This document shows positions 26,045 through 38,783 of a DNA stretch of 64,000 nucleotides, piece after piece. How positions within the stretch are numbered: position 1 is the stretch's first letter; each line of letters opens with the position of its first letter. Origin of the DNA: Trema orientale (taxonomy: Eukaryota > Streptophyta > Magnoliopsida > Rosales > Cannabaceae); NCBI GenBank assembly GCA_002914845.1, contig JXTC01000001.1, forward strand, positions 954,780-1,018,779, given 5' to 3'. Under the pieces are notes generated by a model. It saw only the letters and a program-made list of their open reading frames with translations. It was not told where the DNA came from and searched no databases. The position numbers and the translations under genes are program-made.

Positions 26045-27409
26045 GCCACTTGGTACTCAGAATCATTATTGTTGTCACTATTTTTATGTAAGAATTAGCC
26101 AATTTAGAATTAGCTTGGCAACCATGAATGAATGAACCCCTCTTTACAGAAGGAAAAAAATAAATAAAAAAGAAAATAAAATGTAATATCTGTTTCCGCG
26201 TTTGGATGCCGAGAAAAGAAAATAAAGAAAGAAATAATAGTTTGGAAAGGAAGGAAGGAAGTGGAGATTAGTGGTTGATGAAGAAGAAGAGCAAAGCTAC
26301 ACAGCTACTGGAGAAAACAGTAATTGAGTGGTGATATTGCCACCTCGCCTCGGATATTACGGATATGCCACTATCCCCAACTGTCGCACTCTCTCACTGT
26401 CCGTATAAAATATTCACTCTAAAGGTGTCCATTTTTTTTTTTTTAAATTTTTAACTATATACTTTCTCACCCTAAAAGCAACTGATATATCCAAATCCAA
26501 ACCATTTAGAAATTACAAGTGATTATAAAAAAAATAAATGAAAATATTTTCAAATCAATTATGAAAAACAGGAATCCATTCTAATTTTCCTTTTAAAGAT
26601 TGACCCTTTCCAAACGCTGCAATAACTTTTTCAGAAATTTGAGTGCTTATCTTCCTTTTTTTTATTTATTTTCTTTCAGTTTTTGGACGCGTCTACAGTA
26701 GAAGCGCCCCTACTGTAGCCCTCCCCTTTTTTTTATTAAAAGAAAGAAAAACTCAGTATTTTACTTGATATTCTCTCATATCAGTTAATATATTTGTTTT
26801 GTATTCTCCTAAGTAATAGCAGCTTGTGGAAAATCAGAATATATATCTACAATGAAATATATAGTCAACATACTTGAAGTCTGACTAGCGTTGATATACT
26901 ATAATTTATCAACTCTGATAAATGGACATCGGCCATGCTGCTCCTAATTATATTTTACATGCCCCATGAAAACTAACTTCTACTTATTTTTTTCGCTTAC
27001 CATATCAATATAGACACGCATACGCCTGTATATATATATATATATTAGAAAGATAAAGCAGATTAATTCTCCATTATTGAGCAGATCAATGCTTAAGACG
27101 AAGGGCATCAAAGGAATGCAAACTGTAAATATTAGAGGCAGGGTCTTGTTTCCATTTTCTACAAAGCTTGCAAAGAACCCAAATCAGTGTATTCCACCCC
27201 GATAAACTAAGAGACTAGCAAGCCCCCCAAATAATTTGGCGAAAAAACATTACGACTAACAGCAATGACACTTCAATATATCTGGACCCCGACGTAAGGA
27301 TTCATAAATCAAGGACCATGTCAAACACTATAGATACAGATATACAGAAGATCACTGTTTAAAAATTTTGTTTGATAGTTGAGTTAAGATGCTGAATCAT
27401 CTAAAATGT
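26045..27409. other. Spacer between DUF1997 and RsmH genes
   Basis: This holds the DUF1997 promoter and 5'UTR (about 26045-26400) and the likely 3'UTR of RsmH (roughly 27060-27409). Between them is AT-rich sequence with the MITE remnant at 26685-26726 and a short AT microsatellite near 27032. No coding region is supported. Confidence 0.5.
26685..26726. mobile_element. 42-bp MITE remnant, both ends fused
   Basis: The sequence GGACGCGTCTACAGTAG, an 8-base loop, then CTACTGTAGCCCTCCCC reproduces the two ends of the element at 830-992 with the interior missing. CTACAGTAG and CTACTGTAG pair perfectly. Confidence 0.6.
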
Positions 27410-29079
27410 TCAAATCTTTTGAATAACCCTGAGCTTAGCACTCCTACTCCTGCGGTTTAGCTTCTCCTCCTCTTCACATGGTGTTATTGGTCTTTTTGTG
27501 AGAATTGTTCCTTTAGAACCATGTATCATTTGTTTAATCCACGCTTCTTTTTCATCAATGTCAGTTCTAGTGTTTGTTGGGTTTTTCTCACTTTCTTTGT
27601 CCATGTCTCCGTATCTGTCGCTGCTCCCAATGATGTCAAGAAATGTTTGTTTCACAATTCTGTCCTCCAAACTGTGGAAAGAGATGACCGCAAGTCTTCC
27701 CCCAGGTGCTAGGCAATCGAAACAAGCATAGAGGGAATCCTCGAGTGTTTTCATTTCGTCATTTACAGCTATCCTCAAAGCTTGGAACACCCTGGTTGCT
27801 GTCTTAATCCAACCTTGCCTCCCTCCTGAGCAATAAATTTGAAGTTGCACACCAAATAAGTGTGCACAAGAGATTTTTGAATTATCAGATTTGATAGACA
27901 ATCATGACATGCGTATTACTTGGGCGGTACTGCAATTTTAAAAAAGAATACAAAAATTGAAAAAGAGTTACAACTCGACCAAAACTTCGAGAAACCCTAC
28001 CTCTACTCCCAGAAGTTGCATTTCGAATAAGATCTACAAGTTCCCCAGTAGAATGCAACCCACCATGTGATCGTGCTTTCACGATTTTATTCTGAAGAGA
28101 GTGCCAGTTACTTTCTTCCCCATACTCCCGCAAGATTCTCCCCACTTCAGCGTCTGGCCAGGAATTCAAAATGTCTTCTGCCCTCAGACTTGCCTGTCAT
28201 AGGCCTGCTCCAATCAGTGAAATGAAACAAAAATTTAAAATGATTCTGCAGAAAATTAAGACAGGATACAGGAATCTTGCGTATATATTTGGCCGAGAAA
28301 GTTTCATTCACCCCATGAATATTAGTAGCATTATACTATGTCGACAGGGAAGAAAGAATGAATTTCAAGAGGAAAGAGTGGGAACTATCGAGAAGAATAC
28401 TAGTACATAAAGAAAATGGTCCTGGATAGTCAGGAATATACGACTGTAGAAATAAAACGATGCGACTATCATCGTAGTCTACCAAGTGATAGTAACGCCT
28501 TCTGTCCTGTTCTTTGGTAGCTCCTACATCTAGTCAAACAGATTTGTCTTAATCCACATAGAATCAGCATGGCACATTGAGCAAACTATAATTGCATTCT
28601 AGATGGTATCATGTCTTCATCCTTCTTTCTTAAAAGCAAAATGGCCATTAGATACTCATCTCCATTTTTTTAGAACTAATTCGGATTACTCGAGTTTAAT
28701 TGATTTCTCAGTTATTGAAAACAAAAGGTTCCTCCAACAGCTATGACCATCAAACCATCATTGTAAAAACGAGGAAGAAGCAAATCCAGAATAATGTTGC
28801 CTTCGCATTTGATGGTATTTGTTCACATCATGAAGAATTCAAAATTTAGACCATCATTAAATTAGTATTCTATTAACTGGAACTTTAAACTCCATAATAC
28901 AGAAACAAACATACCTGAGGATCCATCCGCATGTCAAGAGGTCCATCACCAAGAACACTAAACCCTCTTTCAGGATTGTTAACCTGAAATACACAACATC
29001 CAACCAAATTAACAGTCTCTTTAGAAGGATCCTCCATCAAATCCATCAAAATCCTTTTTAATAACTAGCACAATATATT

Positions 29080-29111
<32 letters not shown>

Positions 29112-30359
29112 TACCTACGTACTGTACATGTATATTTATCACGTGAAATTTCCAATACATGCCAATTATCCTCTTACACCATAGCCTTCATCCCACAGAA
29201 AAATCATCCAAAAGATATATATACAACCACCAATAACATCAGGAAAATCATGTTTTACAAATTACAAGCTAAAAATTCTTCTTCTTTTTTTTTTTTTTTT
29301 TTTAAAACTATTTTTTCATTATTTTTGAAGACAAAAGTTACAGACTAAGTTCTTTTAGAAGCAAACCTGCATAGATGACATTCCCAAGTCCATTAAAACG
29401 CCATCAACTCCGGAGTCTAAGAGATTCACATCGACCTCACTAAGCACAGATTTGATGTATCTAAAATTCTTCAAAAAGGTATAAGTTTTCATGTCATTTG
29501 GGCTCCGAGAATCACTACGCAAGAGGGAATCGATCCGAGCTACAGCCTTCTCACGCGCCAGGGGGTCAATATCCATTCCAACATAATATCTAAGTTCCGG
29601 ATGAGCTTGAATTATCTGTTAATACATTATTAGAAAAAAAAAAAAACAAAAATGACCACTTTCCAGAACATTCCAAATTCAATGCAAACAACTTGAACTC
29701 ATAAAGCTAACAGCATATACAAGAACCATGCACAATCACACTACGTATACCATCAACTCCACCAAACCTTTCCCACCAAGGAATGTAAGATTCCAATTTT
29801 GAAAAACACCAACTCAAGCTTAGTCTTAAGGTCCATAATCACTTCAAATTGGTAGCCTAAAACTCCATACAAGTATTCTTTTCATCCACATACAGTACTA
29901 ACTTAAAATAACAATAATAAAAAGAAAATGGTATGAAGGGATTGAGTTACAGACAGCAGAGGAGTGGCCAGCAGCTCCAACTGTGCAATCCACAAACGAG
30001 CGAAGCGACATCGTTTTGGAAGCGGAGAAAACGTCAAGGACCTCTCCAAGCAAAACTGGGATATGGGTGGCCGTGTCTCCGTAACGCTGAACGGAGTCCA
30101 GTTCAAACTCTCGGTCCGAACGCGTCCTCCTCTTTTCCTTGACAATAGCCGCTTGTGACTTCGCCATAGCTTTCAAATCTTCCTTCTTCTTCTTCGTCTT
30201 CTTTGTCGTCTCATGGTTCCTCTTGGCGGAGGTAGTGATGCCCAAAAATGGGATTTTTTGTGGGGTGGTGGAGAAGGCTCCGAGTCCGAGACGAGAGGGT
30301 GAGAAGGAAGAAACGGAGAAAAGCCTCGCGGCGGACATTGAAGATGCCACTATTCTCAT
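27410..30359 (-). CDS. RSMH: Organellar 16S rRNA m4C methyltransferase RsmH (MraW)
   Basis: This AdoMet-dependent enzyme of the MraW/RsmH family methylates N4 of the cytosine equivalent to E. coli 16S C1402 in the ribosomal P site. Plant copies act in organelles. Five exons are in phase: 29955-30359, 29367-29615, 28915-28983, 28001-28193 and 27410-27825, giving 443 aa against about 313 in E. coli. The extra N-terminal ~90 residues are rich in Ser, Arg and Ala, like a transit peptide, then Lys-rich. Family motifs follow in order: [10 protein letters not shown] (from 99), the AdoMet loop [12 protein letters not shown] (124-135), GMDID (148-152), [12 protein letters not shown], then [21 protein letters not shown] and [17 protein letters not shown] second ATG, MSAARLF, lies seven codons in. 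The exon 1 donor GCT|GTCTGT is weak and lies four bases before a better-looking GTAACT that would break the frame. Confidence 0.92.
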
Positions 30360-30707
30360 TTTTGTTTGTCTTTCTCAAGCTTTTTACAACTATGAACTTT
30401 GAAGCATTGAGTTAAACTGGGATGAAGAAGAAGAAGATGATGATGATGGTGCCGCCTTCATGGTGGAGGAGGCACTCTCTCTCTCTCTCTCTCGGTCGCT
30501 CACTCACCTCTCTATGCTCGCCGAGTGAAACTGAAACCGATTCTTGTACGGAGGGGTTTTGGAAGTGGATTGGGCCGGGCTTCCCTTTTGCATGGTACGC
30601 ACGTTCGTTTTGGATTGGATAAGTAGGGGCAACCTCGGCCCATTCTTTTTAAATAGAATGGGCTGGGGTTTAGGCCCGCTACTTATAGCGGTGTAAAAAA
30701 AACGGAA

Positions 30708-31630
30708 GATTTATGTGGACGACCAATATTTTAAATTTGATTAAGTAGATGTCTATTTTTAAAATTTTATAGCTAAATATCTAAATATATATATTTTTAT
30801 ACTTAATAAATATAGTTATATACTAATTTTAGTTAATGTACTGAGTATATAAATTTTTGTGCTTGGAATATAATATTTTACACTTGGTATATAAATATAC
30901 ATATCGGACATTTTGTTATAATATTTAAAAAACAGACATTTACTTAAATTAGGTCCAAAATTTGATCATTTAGCTATAAGACCCAAAAAAAAAAAAAAAG
31001 AATTGTCCTAATTCTACACTTTATTTTAATAAATGTACGTCTTTCTCTTTCTATAATGGGTAAATTGTAAAAAATACAGGATGTTCTGCAATTTAAATCC
31101 TCAAATTTGGACTCTGCAAAATAATACCCTAAGATTAAGAATTTCTGAAACTTAATACCCAGAGTTTTGACTGTTTGAATAACTTTAACTGGTAAAAGAT
31201 AATAATATCCTCAAAATTAAGGAGAATAATAAGTACTAATGTAGTTTTAATAGAGGATATTATTATTTTTTCGTTTTAACTGGTCAAAAAGTTAGTCCAA
31301 GATATTAATTCACAGAAATTCTTAATCTCAGGGTATTATTTTACAGAGTTCAAACTTTAGAGTTTAAATTACAGAATACTCAAACTTCAATGTAATTTTT
31401 TATTGTCCACCCTTCTATAGCTAAATATCCGAGCATATATATTTTTGCACTTGTTATATCTATTTATATACTAGTTTTATTTATGTATTGAATATATTAG
31501 TTTTGAAATCAACTGCATCATATTTTATATTTGGTGTATCCACTGATATCGATTATTTTCCTACAGCATTTGAAAAAATAGATATTTACTTAAAATAAGC
31601 TCATAATTTGGTCATTATCCTATAAGCCCC
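30708..31630. repeat. Two more copies of the 16430 repeat
   Basis: Copies at 30708-30985 and 31413-31630 share order and orientation with 16430-16735. The second is truncated at its left end, where the MITE at 31058-31412 lies. Their family is not recognised. Confidence 0.6.
31058..31412. mobile_element. Mutator-like MITE, second copy
   Basis: The interior matches 5592-5887 at length (for example 'ctgcaatttaaatcct' and 'cttaatctcagggtatt'). The ends are GGGTAAATTGTAAAAAATAC and, inward from the right, GGGTGGACAATAAAAAATTA. The flanks TTCTATAAT and TTCTATAGC agree at 7 of 9 positions, fitting an aged 9-bp target duplication. Confidence 0.7.
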
Positions 31631-31948
31631 AACCATGTATAAGAAACATGAATCAAAGTTGACAACAGCCTATTCTACTCTCTTAACCACTACTATCATT
31701 AACTTGACTTCTTTTTTGGAATTTTTCAGTAACTGAATAAACAACTTCTTTTGAATTAATTTGGTTGGGATAACTACAAAGAAAACAATTAATTTTTTTT
31801 TGTTTCAAAAAAGAGAAAACATTGTAAAAATTTAAATAACGGAAATGATTGTTATAAATTATTAGTTGGATCTCATAAGTGGCATTGCTCTGATTTTGAA
31901 ATAAGACTATAAGAGGAAAAGTTATATTGACACAACGTGACTTATGTT

Positions 31949-32205
31949 TGACAGAATCATGAAATGATTTAGTGGATCATAAGAAATCGTTTACGTCAAA
32001 TGTATCTTTTCCTCCTTATGCTTTGTGTACATCTCTGTTATCTTGAGCATTATTGTAGAATATAGCTTTTCCTGTTTTATTACCTTGATTACAGAGGTAG
32101 ATTGATGATCTGATTGATCTCATTTATGATACAATGTATATTTAAGTCCTTGTACAATTGACAATAATATACAATAAAAAATATTCCCAGCAATTGCCTT
32201 GTTTA
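31949..32205 (+). repeat. 5' LTR of the copia element
   Basis: A 257-bp direct repeat starting TGACAG and ending TTGTTTA. It therefore has TG...TA ends rather than the usual TG...CA. Confidence 0.92.
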
Positions 32206-32217
32206 TGGTACCAGAGC
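32206..32217 (+). other. Primer-binding site, tRNA-iMet type
   Basis: TGGTACCAGAGC directly follows the 5' LTR and matches the initiator-tRNA-Met complement TGGTATCAGAGC at 11 of 12 positions. Confidence 0.85.
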
Positions 32218-35200
32218 TTCCTTGCCACTGAGCAAGATAATCCCAACGTCCTCACTCATCTTCCTTTCTTTCCTTACCCAACCAAACCACAGTCTGTCTT
32301 TTTCATTATCTCAAAATGTCACTCACTGAATCCACTAATTCCACAAACTCTACTCCTATTGTTATCAATGCTGGAAACAACAATGGTAACGGACAAAACA
32401 CAAACCTGATTTCTCTCAATGCTTCTTCTCAAATTCCATTCAAACTCAGCAGAGGCGGAAACTATGCTTTATGGAAAGCTCAAATCACCAATCTTCTCTT
32501 TGGGTATGATCTACTGGGGTATATTGATAGTACCTTACTATGCCCACCAGAACAAAGCCAGAAAGTAGGTGAGAATGTCTTGACACCAAACCCAGAATAC
32601 AAGTTCTGGCTCAGACAGGATCGCTTGGTCTTGCTAGCTCTCCAATCCACTGTGAATGGCACAGTCGCACCCCTAATCAATAAATGTGCCACCTCTGCTG
32701 ATGCTTGGTCAAAACTTGAGACCAGTTTTGCCAACAAATCAAACACTCGTATGCTTTCTCTATTGTCCACCCTCATGAAAACCACAAAGGGAGGATCTTC
32801 TATGGCTGAGTATATGCAAAAGATCAAAACTGTTATTGATGACCTCGCTATGATTGGCCATCCTCTGAGTGACGAAGAAGCTGTTGCTCATGCCCTAAAT
32901 GAATTAGTTGATGAGTTCGACCAATTATCCACTGGTATATGGGCACGAGACTCTCCTATAACATTTGAAGAGCTCTATGATAAATTACTTGATCATGAGA
33001 TGCTAAAAAAGGGTGATGAAAACAAACAGCCAGAATCACCCATCACTGCCCAGTTTAATCAGAAAATAACCAACAAAAGTAAGGATTGGCAAGGGAACCA
33101 GACTAGTAGAGGTTTCATAACCAATCCTACCAACAAGAACCACCATGGAGGCTTCAATGGACAACAAGGAAATCGCTCCCTTCAAGGCCATAGACGTAGT
33201 ATGTTTTCTACTACAAATAGGATTTACAACAACTCGCCTCAATATCAGTAGTCAACACAACATTGGCGGCCCAATTCCATGAATGGCCAACCAAGAGTGG
33301 TGTGCCAACTATGTGAAAAAATTGGTCACACTGCTAAGATTTGTCGGTCTCGTCCTAAGCCGAATTATCAAAATAATTTTCAACAAAGCTGGCTATAAGC
33401 AAACCTCTTGACTAATGATACTGCATCCTCTAACAACTGGTTAGTCAACTCTGGAGCAACTCACCACATTACCTCCGATCTGCAAAACCTATCCATGCAT
33501 ACTGACTATGTCAGTAATGAAGATATTATGGTCGGCGATGGTAATGGTATTCCAATCTCTTATATTGGTTCCACACAATTAGCTTCATCTAATTCTATGT
33601 TTACACTCAATAATATTCTGTGTGCACCGTCGATTAAGAAAAATTTAATTTCTGTATCTCAATTCTGTAAACAAAATAGAACCTCTATTGAATTTTTTCC
33701 TAACACTTTTCTCGTGAAGGATTTGAGCACAGGGGCATCTTTGGTCCAAGGCCGGAGTAGAGGAAACTTATACAAATGGCCATCATCATCTTCATCTACT
33801 GTTGCAAAACCCACAACCTTCGCCATCACCACCACATCATCTGAACTATGGCATCGTCGTCTTGGTCACCCGTCTCTCTCTATCCAATAAAAACTTCTTT
33901 CTAGTCATTCTATTCCAGTTTCAAAATCACTATCAACCTGTGACTCATGTCTTTGTAATAAAAGTCACAAACTATCATTTGGAGTTTCATCTATTTCATG
34001 TACTAAACCCCTTGAAATAATTTATACAGATGTTTGGGATCCTTCTCCTGTTGTTTCATTTGATAACTTTCGTTATTATATTGTTTTTGTAGATTATTTC
34101 ACAAAGTATTCGTGGTTTTATCCATTCAAACAAAAATTTGAAGTTCCAATTATCTTTGAGCGCTATAAAAAATTAGTTGAAAATTTCTTTCAAAATAAAA
34201 TTAAAACTGTTTATTCAAATGGTGGGGGGAGAATATCAAAGCTTGGTCACACTCTATCACAATTTGGGATTCAACACCTAAAATCTCTCCCATATACACC
34301 AGAACTTGTTGGCTCTGCCGAAGAAAACATCGGCATATCGTAGAAACATGACTTATACTCTTACATCAAGCCTCAGTTCCACTTAAATTTTGGACCTTTA
34401 CCTTTCACACAGCCACATATCTCATAGATTGTATGCCTACATCTGTACTCTAGTTTGACTCCCCATATCATAAACTCTTTCACAAGCACCCAAGTCTCAC
34501 TAAATTAAGGGTATTAGGTTGCCTATATTATCCTTGGCTTCGCCCCTATACATCACATAAACTTGAACCACGTTCTCGTCCATGTATCTTTCTTGGGTAC
34601 TCTCTTATTCACAATGCATATCAATGCTATGATCCTTCATCTCACAAAATATTCACTTCTCGACACGTAGTGTTTGTAGAAAAAATATTTCTATTTCAAA
34701 ATTTTAATTCCATGGACCCACGTGTCAATTCAACCTCTTACTGTAATTAGCTCGGCACTCCAGCTACTATCTCTCCCTTTATTAATCCTAATTCATCTCA
34801 TGAGTCCACTTCACAATCTAATATTAATGTTGATATCTTACCATATTCGTCCTGTAGTTCAATCCCACAAATCACTACTATCCCTGATTCTCTTGCTAGC
34901 ACTAATAATGACACTTTTCCTCAAACACCTTTGTCAACTTTCAATACAAATCAATATGATGGATTTAGTCACTCAAAAAGTCAATCTACTCCACCAAGGC
35001 CACGTGATGTCTCCACTGCTTCTCCAGATCAGGTAAGTGTATCTCCTTCCCATATAATTCCTATATCCACCACTCCATCAAAACTAACTCCATCGCCCCC
35101 AAATAGTGACCCGGTCAAAGAATAATATATATAAACCCAAACAAATATTTGACCTTCACACACAAGTCTGCTCATCCCATATTGACACTGAACCCACCAC

Positions 35201-36729
35201 AATAACCCTGGCCAACAAATCCCATCATTGGCGTCAGGCCATGAGTGAAGAATTCGATGCTCTTCAGAAAAATTCTACTGGACTCTAGTACCTATTCACC
35301 CCACATAGAATATTATCGGTTGTAAATGGATCTTCAGAATAAAAAGAAAACCTGATGGTACCATTGCTCGATATAAAGCTCGTCTTGTTACCAAAAGATT
35401 TCACCAACAACCAGGAATTGACTTTACTGAAACATTTAACCCGGTAGTCAAACTTACTACAGTTCGTCTCATATTAAGCATAGCTATATCTCGTGGTTGG
35501 CCTTTGCGCCAATTGGATGTTAACAATGCATTTTTGCAGGGAACTCTTACTTACAATGTTTTTATGCAGCAACCTCCCGGTTTTGTCCATCCTCAATATC
35601 CCAATCATGTGTATAAACTCCAGAAAGCTTACAGACTTCGTCAAGCTCCGCGTGCATGGTACAATAAACTGCGGGCCTTCCTTCTCAACCATGGGTTCTA
35701 TAACTCTAAGTATGATACATCACTGTTCATCTACCATCATCAAGGACACACAATATATTTGCTTATCTACATTGATGACATCATTATCACCGGTAACTCT
35801 TCCTCCTATACTACTGACTTCCTTGCCCATTTAGCTCAACGTTTTTCTTTAAAGGATCTGGGTACTCTCAGCTACTTTTTGGGTGTGGAAGCCACACATA
35901 CATCAGCTGGATTATTTTTGACACAACGAAAATATATTCAAGACATTCTATCCAAAACAAAAATGACTGATGCCAAGGAGGTCTCTACTCCCATGTCTAC
36001 TTCTGAATCACTTCGACTATATGATGGCTCTCCCTCATATGATCCTACACAATATCGACAAGTGCTCGGCTCTCTACAGTATCTCTCCTTTACCCATCCT
36101 GATATTTCTTTCGTCGTCAGCAAGTTATCCCAATATATGCATAGTCCTTCGACTAACCATTGGAATGCTGTTAAAAGAATCCTCCGATACCTCAAATGTA
36201 CATCTGGCCATGGTATTTTCATTCGCAAGAACTCTCCCCTCAACTTACATGCTTTTGCCGATGCCGACTGGGCAGGTGATGCTGATGTCCATACTTCCAC
36301 TTCTGCCTATGTCGTTTTTCTCAGCTCGAACCCCATCAGTTGGTGCTCCAAGAAGCAAAACTCCATTGCTCGCTCGTCTATTGAAGCAGAATATCGAGCT
36401 ATAGCCATAACAACGGCCGAAGTCAATTGGCTTACTCATCTTCTTCAAGAGTTGGGAGTCTCGCCTTCCACTACGCCAACAATTTACTGTGACAACATCA
36501 GTGCCACCTATGTGTGTTCTAATCTAGTCTTTCATTCAAGGATGAAGCATGTTGCAATTGACTTCCATTTTGTTCGGGATCAAGTAGCAAAACATCAACT
36601 CCGGGTCTCTCATGTTCATATCTACGATCAACTTGTAGACTCTCTCACAAAACTTCTACCACGCAAACTGTTCGTGACTCATCGCTCCAAGATTGGCGTC
36701 CATGATGGAAGCACAATCTTGCGGGAGCA

Positions 36730-36986
36730 TGACAGAATCATAAAATGATTTAGTGGATCATAAGAAATCGTTTACGTCAAATGTATCTTTTCCTCCTTAT
36801 GCTTTGTGTACATCTCTGTTATCTTGAGCATTATTGTAGAATATAGCTTTTCCTATTTTATTACCTTGATTACAGAGGTAGATTGATGATCTGATTGATC
36901 TCATTTATGATACAATGTATATTTAAGTCCTTGTACAATTGACAATAATATACAATAAAAAATATTCCCAGCAATTGCCTTGTTTA
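36730..36986 (+). repeat. 3' LTR of the copia element
   Basis: The same length as the 5' LTR (257 bp) with two substitutions. It is preceded by a modest purine-rich tract and followed by the target duplication ATGTT. Confidence 0.92.
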
Positions 36987-36991
36987 ATGTT

Positions 36992-38775
36992 GATAGTACA
37001 GTGACAAGTTTTTACAATATTCATTCAATTAAGTGTCACTATGTATATTTTCATTCCAAAAAATGTCACTGGTTAGTATCATACTCTATAAATACTTTTA
37101 TGTTTAAAAAAATTGTCAATTTTTCTTTTCAATGAAAGAATATTTTTTTAAAAAAAAAGAACAAATGCAAAAGCTCTCTATGCTAGTTTGCTTGGTCCCA
37201 ACTTGCAAGTTTATGATGCAATTTGATTCAACTTTAAAAAGACAAACACCAACAGCGTTACAATTCAACTTGAAAAGTATTCTCTCACCCGTCGCCCCTA
37301 AGAGATTTTATTGTTAGCTAGTGACCCAAATTTTATGTCACTATGCCATATGTATAGGAGAATCCGAATTCCGTACAATCTAAAGGTCTTTTGAACACAA
37401 ATACAATCCAATTTTGCATGCCAAATGCAGCCTTAATTATGTTGTAAACCAGGAAAAGCAACGTGAAGACTTTCAAACCGTATTAATTAGCAACTTTTTC
37501 TTCCTGCCATTTATGTCACTGATTTAAATGAGATCGGTATTAGTTTCTTCGTGATGTCCATGATTTTCCTACTTTGTTTAATGTGCTTTCTTACACATAT
37601 ATTATAACAACATATTATCACTTTATTACTATGAAATCCAAACCTACTTTTTGCAGCGTTATTATTTGTCCAGAGTACACATGCACTCACAACTTAACTA
37701 GGCTGTCAAATGAGTTCCCCACATTATAAAGCCTTCGTGATTTTGTGAAGGATCTCTCTAGTGCTAATATTTAAATAATCAAAAGTAATAAAATATATTG
37801 AAGGTCGACAGAATGCCATGGAGATGTAATGTAATTTGGTGAAGGGACATCTATGGATTCCTAAGTGACGATGAAAACAGAAAACGTTAACTAGCAACCA
37901 TTATTGCTAGCCACCATATGACTGACAAATACTAATATAACTAACACATGACTATAATGAGTAAGAGTCACTACACTTAAAGCACTGCTAATCTATGTAC
38001 TTATCTGCTTATAATAATTGTGCATTGTAATGTAGCATTAGGCATTACGCATCATGTTTGTGTTTTTAGATGAGTATTAATATTACTAACTTATTACTAT
38101 GATGTTAAATCATGACTTGATTAATTAATAATTAATAGATACATAACTTTCATATTTATTTTTAATAACAATTTTTGACACCATAATCACACACTAACAC
38201 GTAGCACACTCTAATCCAGTCAATATTTATCATCAATTCAATTAGTATGTTAGCAACTTAGCATCTTTGGCTTTAGCATTATTTTTTCTTTTTAGATTGC
38301 CAACGAGATGTTCTTATGAAATGGCATTTGCTTTTTGGGCACAAAAGCACAACCTAATATTAACCAAGGAAAGATAACAGTTTTATAGGATATTCAAGGA
38401 TATAGTCTCAGTGGGTCATTAGCTTTAAATGGCCAAGAAATGTGTCATTTTTCGTTGGTGTCAAAAGCAACCCACATGCAATTCAGTAATGGAGATAGAG
38501 AGAGAAGAATGGTGGCGGCTTAATGCTTAATGGGCGGGGTTTGACTTCAGCGCCCAATGTCTATGTGTATCCCTATCCCAAATTCCCAATCCCACCTTGG
38601 CACCTACACTAAAAATGAACCTCATGCCTTCAAAAATATTTTTCTTTCCGTTTTTAAGAATAAGTAAATAAATTCAATAAGAAAAGGAAAAAAAAAAGTG
38701 GTAGCCTTTCCTTCTTAATACTTTTCTGTTCTTTTTAATCAATTGAGGATGTACGTCAAAATCCAAAATTCCAAA
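36992..38775. other. Spacer, no gene seen
   Basis: AT-rich sequence between the copia element and the hAT-type element. The short open frames have no family resemblance and no repeat ends were recognised. Confidence 0.5.
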
Positions 38776-38783
38776 TGCCCAAA

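Larger units (their letters stand above)
30360..31943. other. RsmH upstream region with nested repeats
   Basis: The 5'UTR/promoter of RsmH carries a CT run (about 30475-30493). Beyond about 30700 the sequence is repeats: the family of 16430-16735 at 30708-30985, a partial copy at 31413-31630, and the Mutator-like MITE at 31058-31412. No gene is seen up to the copia element. Confidence 0.55.
31949..36986 (+). mobile_element. Ty1/copia LTR retrotransposon, fossil
   Basis: This is a full-length but broken Ty1/copia element of about 5.0 kb. Parts in order: 5' LTR (31949-32205), primer-binding site at 32206, gag-like region (about 32.3-33.3 kb) followed by a zinc-knuckle stretch, protease and pre-integrase region (about 33.4-33.9 kb), integrase region (about 34.0-34.7 kb), reverse transcriptase (about 35.2-36.1 kb, with YIDDI), RNase H (about 36.2-36.7 kb, with SIEAEYRA) and 3' LTR (36730-36986). 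The 5-bp duplication ATGTT flanks it at 31944-31948 and 36987-36991. The order integrase before reverse transcriptase defines copia. The LTRs differ at 2 of 257 positions, so insertion was recent, probably well under a million years at usual plant rates. The coding part carries roughly half a dozen or more breaks. Confidence 0.95.

Noticed and set aside
27410-30359. RsmH as bacterial contamination or recent organelle-to-nucleus transfer
   Set aside because: It has five exons with nuclear introns and a long N-terminal extension, as in established plant nuclear genes for organelle proteins.
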